64,000 nt of DNA from Volvox africanus (taxonomy: Eukaryota > Chlorophyta > Chlorophyceae > Chlamydomonadales > Volvocaceae), in NCBI GenBank assembly GCA_030268105.1, contig BSDZ01000033.1:372001-436000 (forward strand). The letters are read 5' to 3'. The translations under genes and the position numbers were made by a program. The notes below the pieces were generated by a model. The model was not told where the DNA came from, ran no database searches, and saw nothing but the letters and a program-made list of their open reading frames with translations. Below are positions 23,966 to 42,446 of the stretch, in pieces (position 1 is the stretch's first letter; the number at the start of each line of letters is the position of its first letter).

Positions 23966-24497
23966 CTCACTCAGTGATGGCGCGACCATTGGAAACCAGC
24001 AGTACATGCAATGATGCGAGCTGTACGACTCCGACTTATTCCTTCAAGTTCGATCCGTTCTCCCGTATTGCACGGCACGGGTGACCTCCCTTATGAGCCT
24101 CCCGTGCGTGCGTGTATCAGTAATAAAGCAGCACCTGCTGCCTACCCCCGAGCTAATACTGGAGGGGGGGCCTTAAAAGGCCAGGCGTTGGTGGGCGTTG
24201 ATGGGCGATGCGGATGTATGTAAATGGCCCCTAAAGCATGGAACCAGACGTTACGTACGGCAGATAAAAAAACTAAGGAACAGGTAGGGCAATAAGCAAG
24301 CATACGACCAGAGTAACAACGAGCAGATCAACAAACGGAAGAGGCGAACAACAAGAAGGCGAAGAGCGAGACCCTCATCTCAACAATCACCCAAGTCCGA
24401 TGGTGACTCTGCCAACTTCTGGCTGGCCTAGTTCTGGGTAAATCAAGTCTGCGGAATCCCGCCTTTCCCTCACTCGTCACGATTTTGTAATCCAGCG

Positions 24498-24690
24498 TTA
24501 TTGTCGCAGCTCCTGAAAATCGTTATCGTCGTAACTGCACAACAGATCCACAGCAACAGCAACTTTGATATTGCGGAATGTTTCTTCCAAGGCTTCAGCG
24601 CGCGATTGGAAACTGATTTCTTCGACTAGGACTACCTCGGCCTCGAGTATTACCATGCCTGGATTTAACGTCTGTACGGCAACTTGAGAC
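24498..24690 (-). CDS. Possible terminal exon on minus, unrecognised
   Basis: A minus-strand frame reading TLNPGMVILEAEVVLVEEIS, then QSRAEALEETFRNIKVAVAV, ends DDNDFQELRQ and a TAA stop. An acceptor-like GCCGTACAG precedes it. Composition looks coding and not repetitive. However, it points toward the CBM21 gene promoter and no upstream exon was found, so it may be a gene fragment. Confidence 0.28.
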
Positions 24691-24835
24691 GGCCCCACGG
24701 CCCGCCCTGAGTCATACCGGTCCACGTCAGACTTTACATTGCGTTCATCATGATACAAACGTTTCCAGATACATTTATTCTCTGGAAAGACACACAGCGC
24801 TTGTACCGCGCATTAGTCGTTTCAAAGCAGCCAGC

Positions 24836-24843
24836 TTATAAAA
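24836..24843 (+). promoter_or_regulatory. TATA-like box of the CBM21 gene
   Basis: TTATAAAA lies about 65 bases before the proposed ATG at 24904, a plausible core-promoter position with a short 5' UTR. Inferred from spacing only. Confidence 0.4.
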
Positions 24844-24903
24844 CGCGACGCAATTAATTAATTAATATTTCTCAAAATCAAAGTAGCGTGGAACCAATAT
24901 AAG

Positions 24904-27900
24904 ATGCTCAAAGCGCTTTTTGGCAGCCGCAGCCAACAAGATGACGTCCTTCAACCTCATGCAGCCTCCGATGTCGACCCGGGTGCTCTCACCTCGCCAC
25001 GGAAAGCTGGGCACGTTGGTGGCGCCGTTCTGCTGAGCTCGCCTCTTACCGTAAGGTTTTGGCTGCTGAGACTTTTTTATGATTGAATTTATATATTTTT
25101 TTACATGCGTTTACGGTGTTAGGCGGCTCCTTAACACAGCCAATAGCAAAACGACCCGGCGGGTCACGCACGGCGGTTCTGCGTCTTCTTACGTTAGAAT
25201 GTGATGGCAAATGAGAATCACAGTAACAAAGATGGTACTCTTATTCTGATGAACATGTAAGATGGTAATCCTGTTTTACCCAGGTCGCTGGAAAGACCTT
25301 CGCTCCTTGCTTGCTGCCATTCTGGATCGGTTGCAAACTTACCACTCTTTTCAACTACCTCATACTTTATTACTGATCTCTCTCGTTATCAATTTTTATT
25401 TTTCTCTCAATCTCTACTTACCTTGACCTCCGTCTCTTCTCGGAGCGACCGCCGCTTTCCTTTCTTTGCCAAAACGGGGTGATCGCCATTTCGTTGCATA
25501 CAGTGTGCATAAAATAAACATACCACAAAAAAGTAAAAAGCTACCCTTCCCAACACTGAAGCTCCCGAATAATACTTTCATTTTTAAACGACTTACCAGA
25601 ATTTAGGCTTTCCGTGTTCCACTCCAACTATTGCATAAGCCCTTTCTCGTTGCACAATCATCTGAATCTTAGAGCTATGAAATTTTGTTTATTTCTTGTG
25701 GGTTTATCCCCTTGCCTTGCCTTGCCATCTCCCCCTGCGTGTCCCCTAACTGAACCAAGGTCACCCTCCGCGAAATTAGTGGCAGTGTCGACCGCACACT
25801 GGCCCGTGGGTCGCTCCGGATCTCCGCGCCGCCTGCCAGCACCGGCGCGAGCGGCCGTGGCTGTGGCCACGGCGCACTGGGATCCCTCCGAGTGGGCGCG
25901 ACGGAGGTGCCGCTTGGGCGGGGGAGCAGCAGCCCGAGAGCTGACCAGGTACAGAGGGAAAAGGTTGGGAAGGTGGACGAGCGGATTGCTGAGGGTGTAC
26001 GGCGGGCATGACCGCAGGTAGAGAGCGCGCATTTTGCGAGTGAGGGGGAGGGAGGGGGAGGGAGGGGGAGGGAGGGGAGGGAGGGGGGTTAGGATTTTAG
26101 GTTCGATTATACGACAGCTGGCATGGATAGAGGCCGAGGGTGGCCGGGGCTGTTTACAGGGACGCAGGGATGGCGGGGAGAACAATCCAAATTTGAATGA
26201 CGCACATGAATAAGGCCCAAACAGGCACAAATGACTCCCCTCTCCCTGTAGCCATGCTTTGCGGCTTGCGCATAACACACATACACACATACACATACAG
26301 ACGGCCTCGACAGCCCCAGCGCTGTTCCATCGGGTGGATTCCCGCACTCTTCGATTGACCCTTGGGTCGGAGGACACCGGCAACTCGTCAACCTCATCAT
26401 CACTGCTGCTGGTATTTCCGAGAGAGGCCACCAACCATGACGTGGCCCGTACGGTTGCCGTACTGTCGGATCTGGCGACGGGACGGGGCCAGCTGATACC
26501 GGGCGCGGAGGAACCTGCGGGTCTGTACCAAGGAGATGGGGAAGGGGAAGGAGGGGTTGGAGGGGTAATGAGAGGGGGAAAGAGGGGTTACGTGACGTGC
26601 CAAAAACCCCAAAGGCGACCCAAACCCATGCACTTGGAATGGGGTGAGATTCGCAGTCTCCGGCCGGCACCCTGGTGTACGAAGATATTGTACGGCATTT
26701 GTAGATACACCATCGGGACATATTTTACAAACCGTAACGACCAACCATCCCCCCCATGTGTCGCTTGCGCAGTTCCCCTCCACAGTCACCTCTTTCTCGA
26801 GTCGCCGTACATCCCGCAACTCCTCAGCTCCCCCTCGTCCTCAGGTTTTCAAGTGCAGCATCTGTCGTATTTTTTCCATCCCCTTTAGTCAATACGTTAC
26901 AGCAGCGTCTACAGCGGTATCATGTCCCATTTATTCGTCTTTCCCCTTCCCTCCGTCCGTGTAACCCCAAGTTTAGGATCCGCTGCTTATGGGTCGCAAG
27001 GGCAGCTGCCGCCAGCTACCGCCGCCGATGCCGCCCTCAGCCCCTCCCCCGGCCCCACCCCCAGCTCCTCGGACAGCTCCCTCGTACTCTTTCACGACAC
27101 AGGCCCCGGTCGTACACTGGGCTGGGAGAACAATCAGCCCGTGCGTCTAACCCACCTAGAGAGAGTCGTGCCACGAGAGCGAATCAGATGTCTTGCTGAC
27201 GGGGGCGGCGGCGGCGGCGGCGGGGGCGGGGGCGGCGGGGGCGGCGGCGGCGGCGGCACAAGCCTGCCGGCGGGCTGTCGCAACTTGCTGGGTCCGCTGG
27301 GCGGCGAGGTCGGCAGTCCCGGCGGCACCCGTTCCGGGAAACTGGGCGGACTGGGGCTGGGGAGTGTGTGGGGCAGTGTGGCGGTGGCGAATCTGGCGTA
27401 CGAGAAGGTACGGAAGAGAAGGGCACGTGGCAACTCCCTAACTGTATGTTAGGCGCCAATGATGCCCATGATGGGACGAACAGGGTCGGGGTGGGGTCCT
27501 GGGGCTGCAGGAGGACATAAAGGCCGTTGTTGCTGCGGTTGGTGGTTATTGTGGGGGGGTGGTTATGGTGGCGGCAGAGGCTTGACCGAGATGGAGGTTG
27601 TACGAGGCGGGTTAATGGGGGAAGCGGGAAGGGGGGGAGCGGGAAGGGGGGGAGCGGGAAGGGGGGGAGCGGGAAGGGGGTAAGCGGGAAGGGGGGAAGG
27701 GAGAGGCCGCCAAACCCACATGGCAAGCTTTCGAGTGCAGCACGCAAACAACCGTAAGTGCTCATAAGGCCCGGCTGAAAAGGTCTTAACCCATACAACA
27801 TCTGTACAGGCGATGGTGATGACAACGCGCTCTCCCCCCCCGGCTGTCCACTCGTTTATCGTTAAACTTGCAGGACGTACGGGTGCGGTACAGCCTGGAT

Positions 27901-28716
27901 GGGTGGGAGTCGTACAGCGAGGTACGGCAAGTCTGTTGGGCATTACATAGGGAGTCCGTACGGCATATTCTGTAGAATCTTGCATCTGCCACCCACCTGG
28001 CGGACGGATAGGAGACGCACTCTCCCTCACCTCAATATCGTCCCCAGGCCGGTGGCGGCGGCCCCGCCCCCACCTCACCGGAACCCGCCATCTCCTCCTC
28101 CTCCTCTCTCGGCTCGCCTCCCCTCCCCTCCGCCTCCCCGTCCCACCTGACACGGTTAGTAATTTGGGTTTCACAACAACGGCAGTACTGGGTCGTGTAT
28201 ATTTCCCGCCCCTCCCTCCCCTCGCTCTCTCTTTCCCTTTTTCTCCCCCTCCCCCGGCCAGTTTGTTCGTACCACCCGCACTGGCCTCCCCCTCTCCTTC
28301 ATTAAAGTGCATCGCAACTCCGATAACCCCCGTGCTGCGGTACGGGAGGGGGCACTCAAAACATCGGTTTTGCAGTGCCTTACGTGCAATCCTCTCCATA
28401 CCCCCCCCCGCCGGGGGAACTCTGGCTGGTCAGCCAAACTCTCTCCTGTCAGCTCCGCCACCATGTGCTACCCTGTTCGCGCCGTCCCCAGGTCTCGGCC
28501 AATTGGGACAAGCGGCTTGGTCTCGGAGCTGACAACTTCAACTTCATTATCAACCTGGACCAGGCCGCGGCGGAAAATGGTGTAGCGCTACGAACCACCT
28601 TGGCGGCGGGTAACCACGTGACGCTGAGCCTTGTCGTACATTACCTGGTTTCGGGGCAGGAGCACTGGGACAACAACGAGGGCGCCAACTACACATTCGA
28701 CCTTTCGTGGGGGTAG
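24904..28716 (+). CDS. CBM21-domain protein (PP1 targeting-subunit or starch-binding type)
   Basis: Seven exons join in phase: 24904-25050, 25760-25948, 26301-26520, 26773-26844, 26977-27407, 27874-27921, 28492-28716; 443 residues. The C-terminal 105 residues match CBM21: VWGSVAVANLAYEK, DVRVRYSLDGWESYSEV, DNFNFIINLD, VHYLVSGQEHWDNNEGANY. In animals and fungi this fold binds glycogen and usually tethers protein phosphatase 1; in plants and algae CBM21-like domains bind starch. The N-terminal 300 residues are Ser/Pro-rich, with a poly-Gly run of about 20 (residues 283-303). I see no clear RVxF PP1-docking motif, so the PP1 link is inference. The short exon 26773-26844 is phase 1 to 1 and could be optional. 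A TGTAA signal lies at about 28803, 87 bases after the stop. Confidence 0.75.
26041..26092 (+). repeat. G-rich tandem repeat (GGGGGAGGGA) in intron 2
   Basis: Four to five copies of a GGGGGAGGGA-type unit lie in the intron 25949-26300 of the CBM21 gene, on the transcribed-RNA (sense) strand. Repeated runs of three to five G are of the kind that can form G-quadruplexes. Confidence 0.8.
27617..27700 (+). repeat. 15-bp G-rich minisatellite in intron 5
   Basis: About five copies of GGGGGGGAGCGGGAA lie in the intron 27408-27873 of the CBM21 gene, again on the sense strand. Confidence 0.85.
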
Positions 28717-31127
28717 CGCCAGGGGGGGCGGGTAGGGGGGGGGGCTGGACGGTGTGACGAGGTGTATGGAAGTTTGAAATGGGCGGCGAAGGGCGGGGGA
28801 TGCTGTAAGGAGCGAAGGGAAGTGGGGTGTCACTGAAGGTGCCGGAAAGGAGGGGCCAGGGAGGCTCTTTCCTTTTTTGGGAGGTGGAGGTTCCGTTGGA
28901 TTTCGGAACGCAATTGTTTGGGGGCGGGTGGGGCCCACTGACGCGGATGAACAGCAAAACCTGGTCGTACACGCGGTAATGCGGGAAAAGGGCAATGAAC
29001 ATCTCGTACTTAATACCGATGGGGAGGAAGTACGATTCGGAAACGATCACAACGGACACTCGCAGGGGGTGTGTGTGTGTGTTGTGACTGTGTGCGTGTG
29101 GTTTTAGTGGGGGGATGAACGGTACGCGGGTACGATATACAGCAGCGGGTTATTGGTGTTGCCGTAGTATGCGGGGCAGTTGGCGGTTGGAGGCACTGAG
29201 ATGTAGGTTGTGAATCATACGTACGTGTGCTTCAGTGTGCTTTTGCTCTTCAGTACGGTTATGTGTACAGATATACGTACGGGTATACGGTATACATGAA
29301 ACAAAAGAACGAAGTGGGGTGTTACAGTGCAGGGTCTCGTTCAACGGGTGGTCGGTATATAAAAACGGTCAACTGACAACCTCTTTAGCCGTGATGCGGT
29401 ACTACATCGCATCGACTGGTTTAAGGAAACAACAATGGGCCTTATGCCTCCTTGTAGCATATACAAATAGATATACGCGGGCGTGTCCTACCCCGCCGGG
29501 AGCAAATGTGAACTCCGCAACTCAACATGGGCCGGCCGGACCCCGACAGACCCACAACATGCTATACGCAACACTGGGCGGGGTATTGTGACCCTGGAGC
29601 GACACTGGGGCCGTGAGCTGCTGCGTTTGGCTAGGGTTCGTGTAAACTCTACATACGCACACATAAAAGCGGGAGGGGAGATTGATTTCCAAATGGGTAG
29701 CTCAGCAGCAGTCCTGTGAAGGTAGAGATGCGCGGTTTGTGAACCTCATGTGTCTGATTGGGGATGAGGTCACGAGTCTGCTGCGCCCAGCTGCGGGTCC
29801 CTCTGTTAGGCAATGGATTTCACCTCACCTGTCGATGCAAAATACATCCATATAAGGGTTTTTTTCAGTACCTTTTGATTAAATTTGCGGCGGAATTAAC
29901 GCTTTTGCTTAACTTAATAGCTTGGGAAAATGGATACCCAGCTCCTAGGCAAGGTCAGGCAAGGTTGGGACCGGGGAGAGCTTTTTACGCCGGGCGTAAT
30001 GCCTTTATCGATCCGTCTGCAATACCAAATAAAATTTAAAAAACATAATATCCAAAACTCATAACCGGCATGTCATCATTTCGGTGCCCTGGATGGTCCG
30101 CATTCCGAAGCCGTCTGGTCAGCACTGACTAACGGCCGCCCTGCCTTACTTTCCCAGCAAATCCCGCCACACCCCATTCCCCCAATAACCCAATAGCCAT
30201 TTTCATTAACTCTATGATCCAGAAACATGCACAGCTTGGTGTTTATCATACCTCTGCGTAAACCCTAAGTACGCGTGATGCTTAATAATGATACGCGATG
30301 CGCGAAACTCACAAAGAGAGCGGCAGTGAATTGCGTGGCGCAAAAAATTGTAATCCGATATTGCTTTTATTCTGACTGCCTGTCCTATCACTTCAGCAGT
30401 CGGAAGGTGGCGTTAAATCCAAAACCAAACTTTAGGCTCCTTCATTCCGCAAGCACGCTGGTGAGCATGATATAAATATTTTGCACTTTTTAAGTTGATT
30501 AATTTTTAATTGAAATGTTTCCCAAGATAACATGTATCGTTAGCTTTCAACATTTTGTCGAAAATTGCATTTGCGTGGCGAGCTGCGTTCATGGGATTGA
30601 TATATTTATTACAAAGTAAGGGGATCATTGTAGTGCCGCTCCAGGATTTCGGCTATAAACAATTTAGGGGAATTTTGTTTGCGAATCCCAACTGCCGCTC
30701 CGTCCCCTCGTCCACTCAAAAATCACCCGCTGCTCCTATTCACTATTATAAATTCATAATGAATCAAGATAAAATATATTTGCCATAGTTTCTCTCTGCA
30801 GTGCTTAGCTGACCCCGGAGAATGGTGCGCCGGGTCTGCTGGTTGCATGGTCTTTTCCTTCACACAAGTACTTGTCTGCAATAATTTCGATACCTATTAA
30901 AATTCCGCTTGATATTTATTAGCTTCTACGTATCTAAGCGCAGTGTGAGAGCACCCCAGGTCCTGTAATCAGCGAGAGCTATCGCAGTTCCACAAGCGCA
31001 GTAGATCCGATAGCTTGTTAATAATTGACTCTGCTAGTATCCAGATTGAAAATTTCCATTTATAAGCGAGCTGGGCGCAGAGAATACTGTAAGTGCGCTA
31101 CATTTGGAGTGGCCGCGAGCGACAACA
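28717..31127. other. Spacer between the CBM21 and cyclin genes
   Basis: Contains the 3' UTR of the CBM21 gene. A plus frame at 28877-29060 (reading TDADEQQNLVVHAVMREKGN) has coding-like composition but lies after the stop and has no splice link. Otherwise only short frames. The AT-rich 30.2-31.0 kb part presumably includes the cyclin promoter. Confidence 0.45.
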
Positions 31128-32096
31128 ATGACCGAAGTCGTCAAGACTCCCAACTTCCTCGAGGTACATCCCAAACAGCAAGAAAACATGAACGTGAGAA
31201 CTTTCATCATACCCGAGCTCCTAAGCAAGGTTGCCATCGGCAATTGCGCGCCGACTTCGCTACCAGCTGCCTTCGTTGTCGCTAACAGTGACCCCTTTTC
31301 GCGCGGACGCACCCGCCTCTGCTGCTGCGACGACTGCCGCACCACTGCCCAGTGCGCAGCGCAGCCCACAGCGTGCCAAATCCAATCTATCGGTCAGCAG
31401 CAAGAGCAGCAACAGCAACAGCCACCGCCACCATTGCAGCAGCTTCCGGCACATCAGAAGTTGCTGGAGGCGCAGCGACGCTTCTTATCACAACGCCACC
31501 ACCACCACCACCACAACCACCACCACCACCACCACCACCAACAACAACAACAATATCGCTGCCAGCGGAACAATATCGCCAACATCTCCAGCGGTATCAC
31601 CACCACCACCAACAACAACAACAGCAACAACTTCACACCCTCTGCCATTGCTCGCGACTCGGTGCAGCTCCTCAATATCAGGGTGTCCAGCGACCACATG
31701 TTTTTACTCTCCCGCGGCCTGGACATATCGGGCACCACAGTCCGTCTTGCTGATCACATCTGGAAGAGGATCAGCGACCCTCTGCGCGTCCAGGTTTTGG
31801 AGGCGATGTGGACCCGGGGATGCCTTCCCGGGCAGCCGACCTCCGCCGTCGCAGCGGGCGCTGTGGCAGCACAGATGGCGGCTATGGTCCAGCTATATTC
31901 TGCGGCGAGTTTGTGGGTGGCAACGAAACTGGAGGAGATTTGGTGGGAAGTGCCGTCCGGGCAAGTAATGGCGAAGGCATGTCGTACGACACCCGTACTC
32001 CTCCTCGAAGCGGAGGTGCGAGTACTGCAATGGTGCGAATGGGCGCCGTATAACGGATTTGTACGCGACGATGTGCACTTGCCGACGGACTTGTAG
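31128..32096 (+). CDS. Cyclin-box protein with His/Gln-rich N-terminal region
   Basis: Intronless, 322 residues from ATG 31128 (MTEVVKTPNFLEVHPK). The N-terminal half is low complexity: Gln runs, a block with 14 His interrupted by one Asn (around residues 125-140), then Gln and Asn/Thr runs encoded by CAC, CAA and AAC arrays. The C-terminal third resembles the second half of a cyclin N-box: LYSAASLWVATKLEEIWWEV, then TTPVLLLEAEVRVLQWCEW, matching the family's ASK(Y/L)EE and terminal L-x-W helices. It should bind a CDK-like kinase if functional. The usual MRAILVDW start of the box is not obvious and no second cyclin fold is present, so the subfamily is unclear. Confidence 0.62.
   Translation: MTEVVKTPNFLEVHPKQQENMNVRTFIIPELLSKVAIGNCAPTSLPAAFVVANSDPFSRGRTRLCCCDDCRTTAQCAAQPTACQIQSIGQQQEQQQQQPPPPLQQLPAHQKLLEAQRRFLSQRHHHHHHNHHHHHHHQQQQQYRCQRNNIANISSGITTTTNNNNSNNFTPSAIARDSVQLLNIRVSSDHMFLLSRGLDISGTTVRLADHIWKRISDPLRVQVLEAMWTRGCLPGQPTSAVAAGAVAAQMAAMVQLYSAASLWVATKLEEIWWEVPSGQVMAKACRTTPVLLLEAEVRVLQWCEWAPYNGFVRDDVHLPTDL
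31495..31640 (+). repeat. CAC/CAA trinucleotide runs within the cyclin coding region
   Basis: Interrupted (CAC)n, (CAA)n and (AAC)n runs encode the His, Gln and Asn tracts. The antisense and frame-shifted long ORFs here (Trp/Val or Thr runs) are shadows. Confidence 0.85.
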
Positions 32097-34182
32097 CTTG
32101 ATTGCGATTATGGTACGGTTGTTCAGTTTGGGTAGGCTCCGAAACCGCAACTGCAGTGTGGAGTGTTAATGCGATGATGAGGTTTGGGTGGTCGTGCCTG
32201 CGTGTGGGACAGGGCTTGGAGTCTGCAGCGAGATAGTTGAAAGCAGGACTTGGAATCCTCTTGGCGGAATCCTTCTGGCGGACGGACGGAGTTCTGTTTT
32301 TTGATCAAGGGGTTCGAATCGTCACATGTGGGATGTGACTGTGGTAACTGCGATGAGTTATGAGTTATTTTGGCAATTTTGTTAGATTTGGTTCATTGCG
32401 CGATTTCTTCGTGTTGTATGGAATAGGAAATATATATTTTGTGGAAACTACCGCCAAGCCTTGGCTGAAGTGAAAGAGGAAGGATGTTACTGAATGGATG
32501 TGTTTTTGTGTTTAGTGGGCCCCCCCACTAAATCGAGGTGCCAGGGTAGAAGCCGCGGTGAAGCTGGCCGTAAAGGAAGTCAGATATACACCGTATAGAG
32601 AAGCTGGTGGCCCAGCGCCCAGGCGGTTTACGTGTGCTGTGTTATCGGAGGCCACATTGCAGGTGTTGATGGGGGTTTGGGCGCCGGGGAGAAGTTCGGC
32701 TTCTTGAACCGGTGGAAGCGGAAAGAAGGGGGGGGAGGGGAGGCCAAGTAATGTGCGGGAATACCCCCCCCTGGGCCCCATGCTATTCGTCCTGGCCCTC
32801 TGTCGGCCCCTGTGTACCTTCAGAATGGAGCGCATCGCGCCCTGGATGTCGTGCGATCGATGAGGGCGGACTGCAGCTGCAGTTCTGCACAGGCTCTCCT
32901 GCACCTGGGTAGGCTCTGCAGGCAACAGCCCCCACTGACGCTGGTGGGGGTATGAGATAAAATAAATATCTTGGGGGGTGGGTTGAGTGCTGGTGGTGTT
33001 GGTGCGCTGGTCAGGTTGCCATTGCAAAACGGCTGAACCGCCGCTGTTCCTGACTCGAGCTGCTGCGTGAGAAGGACACCGTGTAATGTGTCCGCGAGGA
33101 ATGGGGTGGGGTTCGGGCGCAAGCGCGCTAACATAGGGCCCACTTCCAAATCCGCACAAATCCCAGATCACACACATGTCGTCGGAACTGGGGCTTTCCG
33201 ATTTTTATTGGCTATACCGCTGATCACCCCAGCTGTACGGGCATCAAGGTACATATCAGCCTAGGCAACCTGGGCGAGTCAGTCAGCACAGCAGGACCAT
33301 AGAACCTCCTTTTCCCCCGGCCCCCCACGCTCCGAGACCAGAACTGATAAAACGCACAGTCTGCGAACATCCACCGGCATCAAGGCTGCCCAGATCCTGC
33401 TGTACACGCAGCGGTGTCAAAGCGAAAGGCGCGCTCAAGATGGTTTCCCGTTCCGTACTCCGTACTCCGCCGCGGCGACACTTTCCCCAGGTCCCCCAGG
33501 TTACCGACGATTGCACTCACCTCTCACCCATAACAACCCATAACAATCCCGTAGGCAGCATGTACGAACCCCTGTACGGCATGTACGGGGTGTTCGACAC
33601 GCCGTCCGTCTGCACCCCGGCTTAAGCGTTTGGCCGTCTTTTGCGCCGCTGTTTTCCCCCCCCTTCGGGGGGACAGACGTCCACCCACACCCAGCCCCCA
33701 AAGCCAAGCCCCGCTACAACTGGACCCCTACCGTTCAGCGGCGCTCACAATAGGCCAGTGAGGCGCATCCATGTCATTACATGCCACTCAATCCCAGTGT
33801 GCCGCCTGAGTGCCGCCTGGGTGCCGCCTGAGTGCCGCCTGGGTGCCGCCTGGGTGCTCGTCAATGCGCAATACGGCAATACGGTGTACGGTGTACAGCG
33901 TGCGAGAATGCATAACCTGGAGACTGTCTGAGAATCCAATACCCCTAACCCCACCATCTTTAGAGACCCCCGCCGTCCTCGTGCCCCTCCCATCATACCG
34001 CTCCATGCCAGTATCCGCGGCCCTCTCGGCCTGCTGCCGTTCAGGGCACCCCCACCCCCACCCCCACCCCCACGACTGCCGCACCGCGTGAAGTCCTCGT
34101 CCATCAACAAGGCCCTGCCTCCCCGCTCCATCCCTGCCTTCCCCTTTACACCCCGCACCTCCTGAAACCGCGACCACGGCCA
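32097..34182. other. Spacer with weak gene candidates on both strands
   Basis: On minus, three frames splice in phase (33177-32940, 32904-32818, 32702-32512; 171 residues, starting MCVIWDLCGFGSG and ending APRFSGGAH). The product has no family signature, so this could be chance. On plus, an exon-like end at about 33556-33625 reads SMYEPLYGMYGVFDTPSVC before TAA. A decamer array GTGCCGCCTG occurs at 33798-33857 and (CCCCCA)n at about 34037-34072. A TGTAA signal for SRP68 lies on minus at about 34149-34145. Confidence 0.35.
33798..33857 (+). repeat. GTGCCGCCTG decamer array, about 5-6 copies
   Basis: Consecutive decamers of GTGCCGCCTG followed by A or G, with last copy truncated into GTGCTCG. 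Frames across it are repetitive in all registers. Confidence 0.85.

Positions 34183-42446
<8,264 letters not shown>

Noticed and set aside
25658..26434. Minus-strand ORF opening MVASLGNTSSSDDEVDELP
   Set aside because: The plus-strand exons 25760-25948 and 26301-26520 of the CBM21 gene cover it with consistent phases; the minus frame is a shadow.
28048..28154. Possible extra CBM21 exon (Ala/Gly/Pro/Ser-rich, acceptor CCCCAG, donor ACACG/GTTAGT)
   Set aside because: Its length leaves a phase that shifts the last exon out of frame; skipping it joins 27921 to 28492 in phase and gives an intact CBM21 fold.
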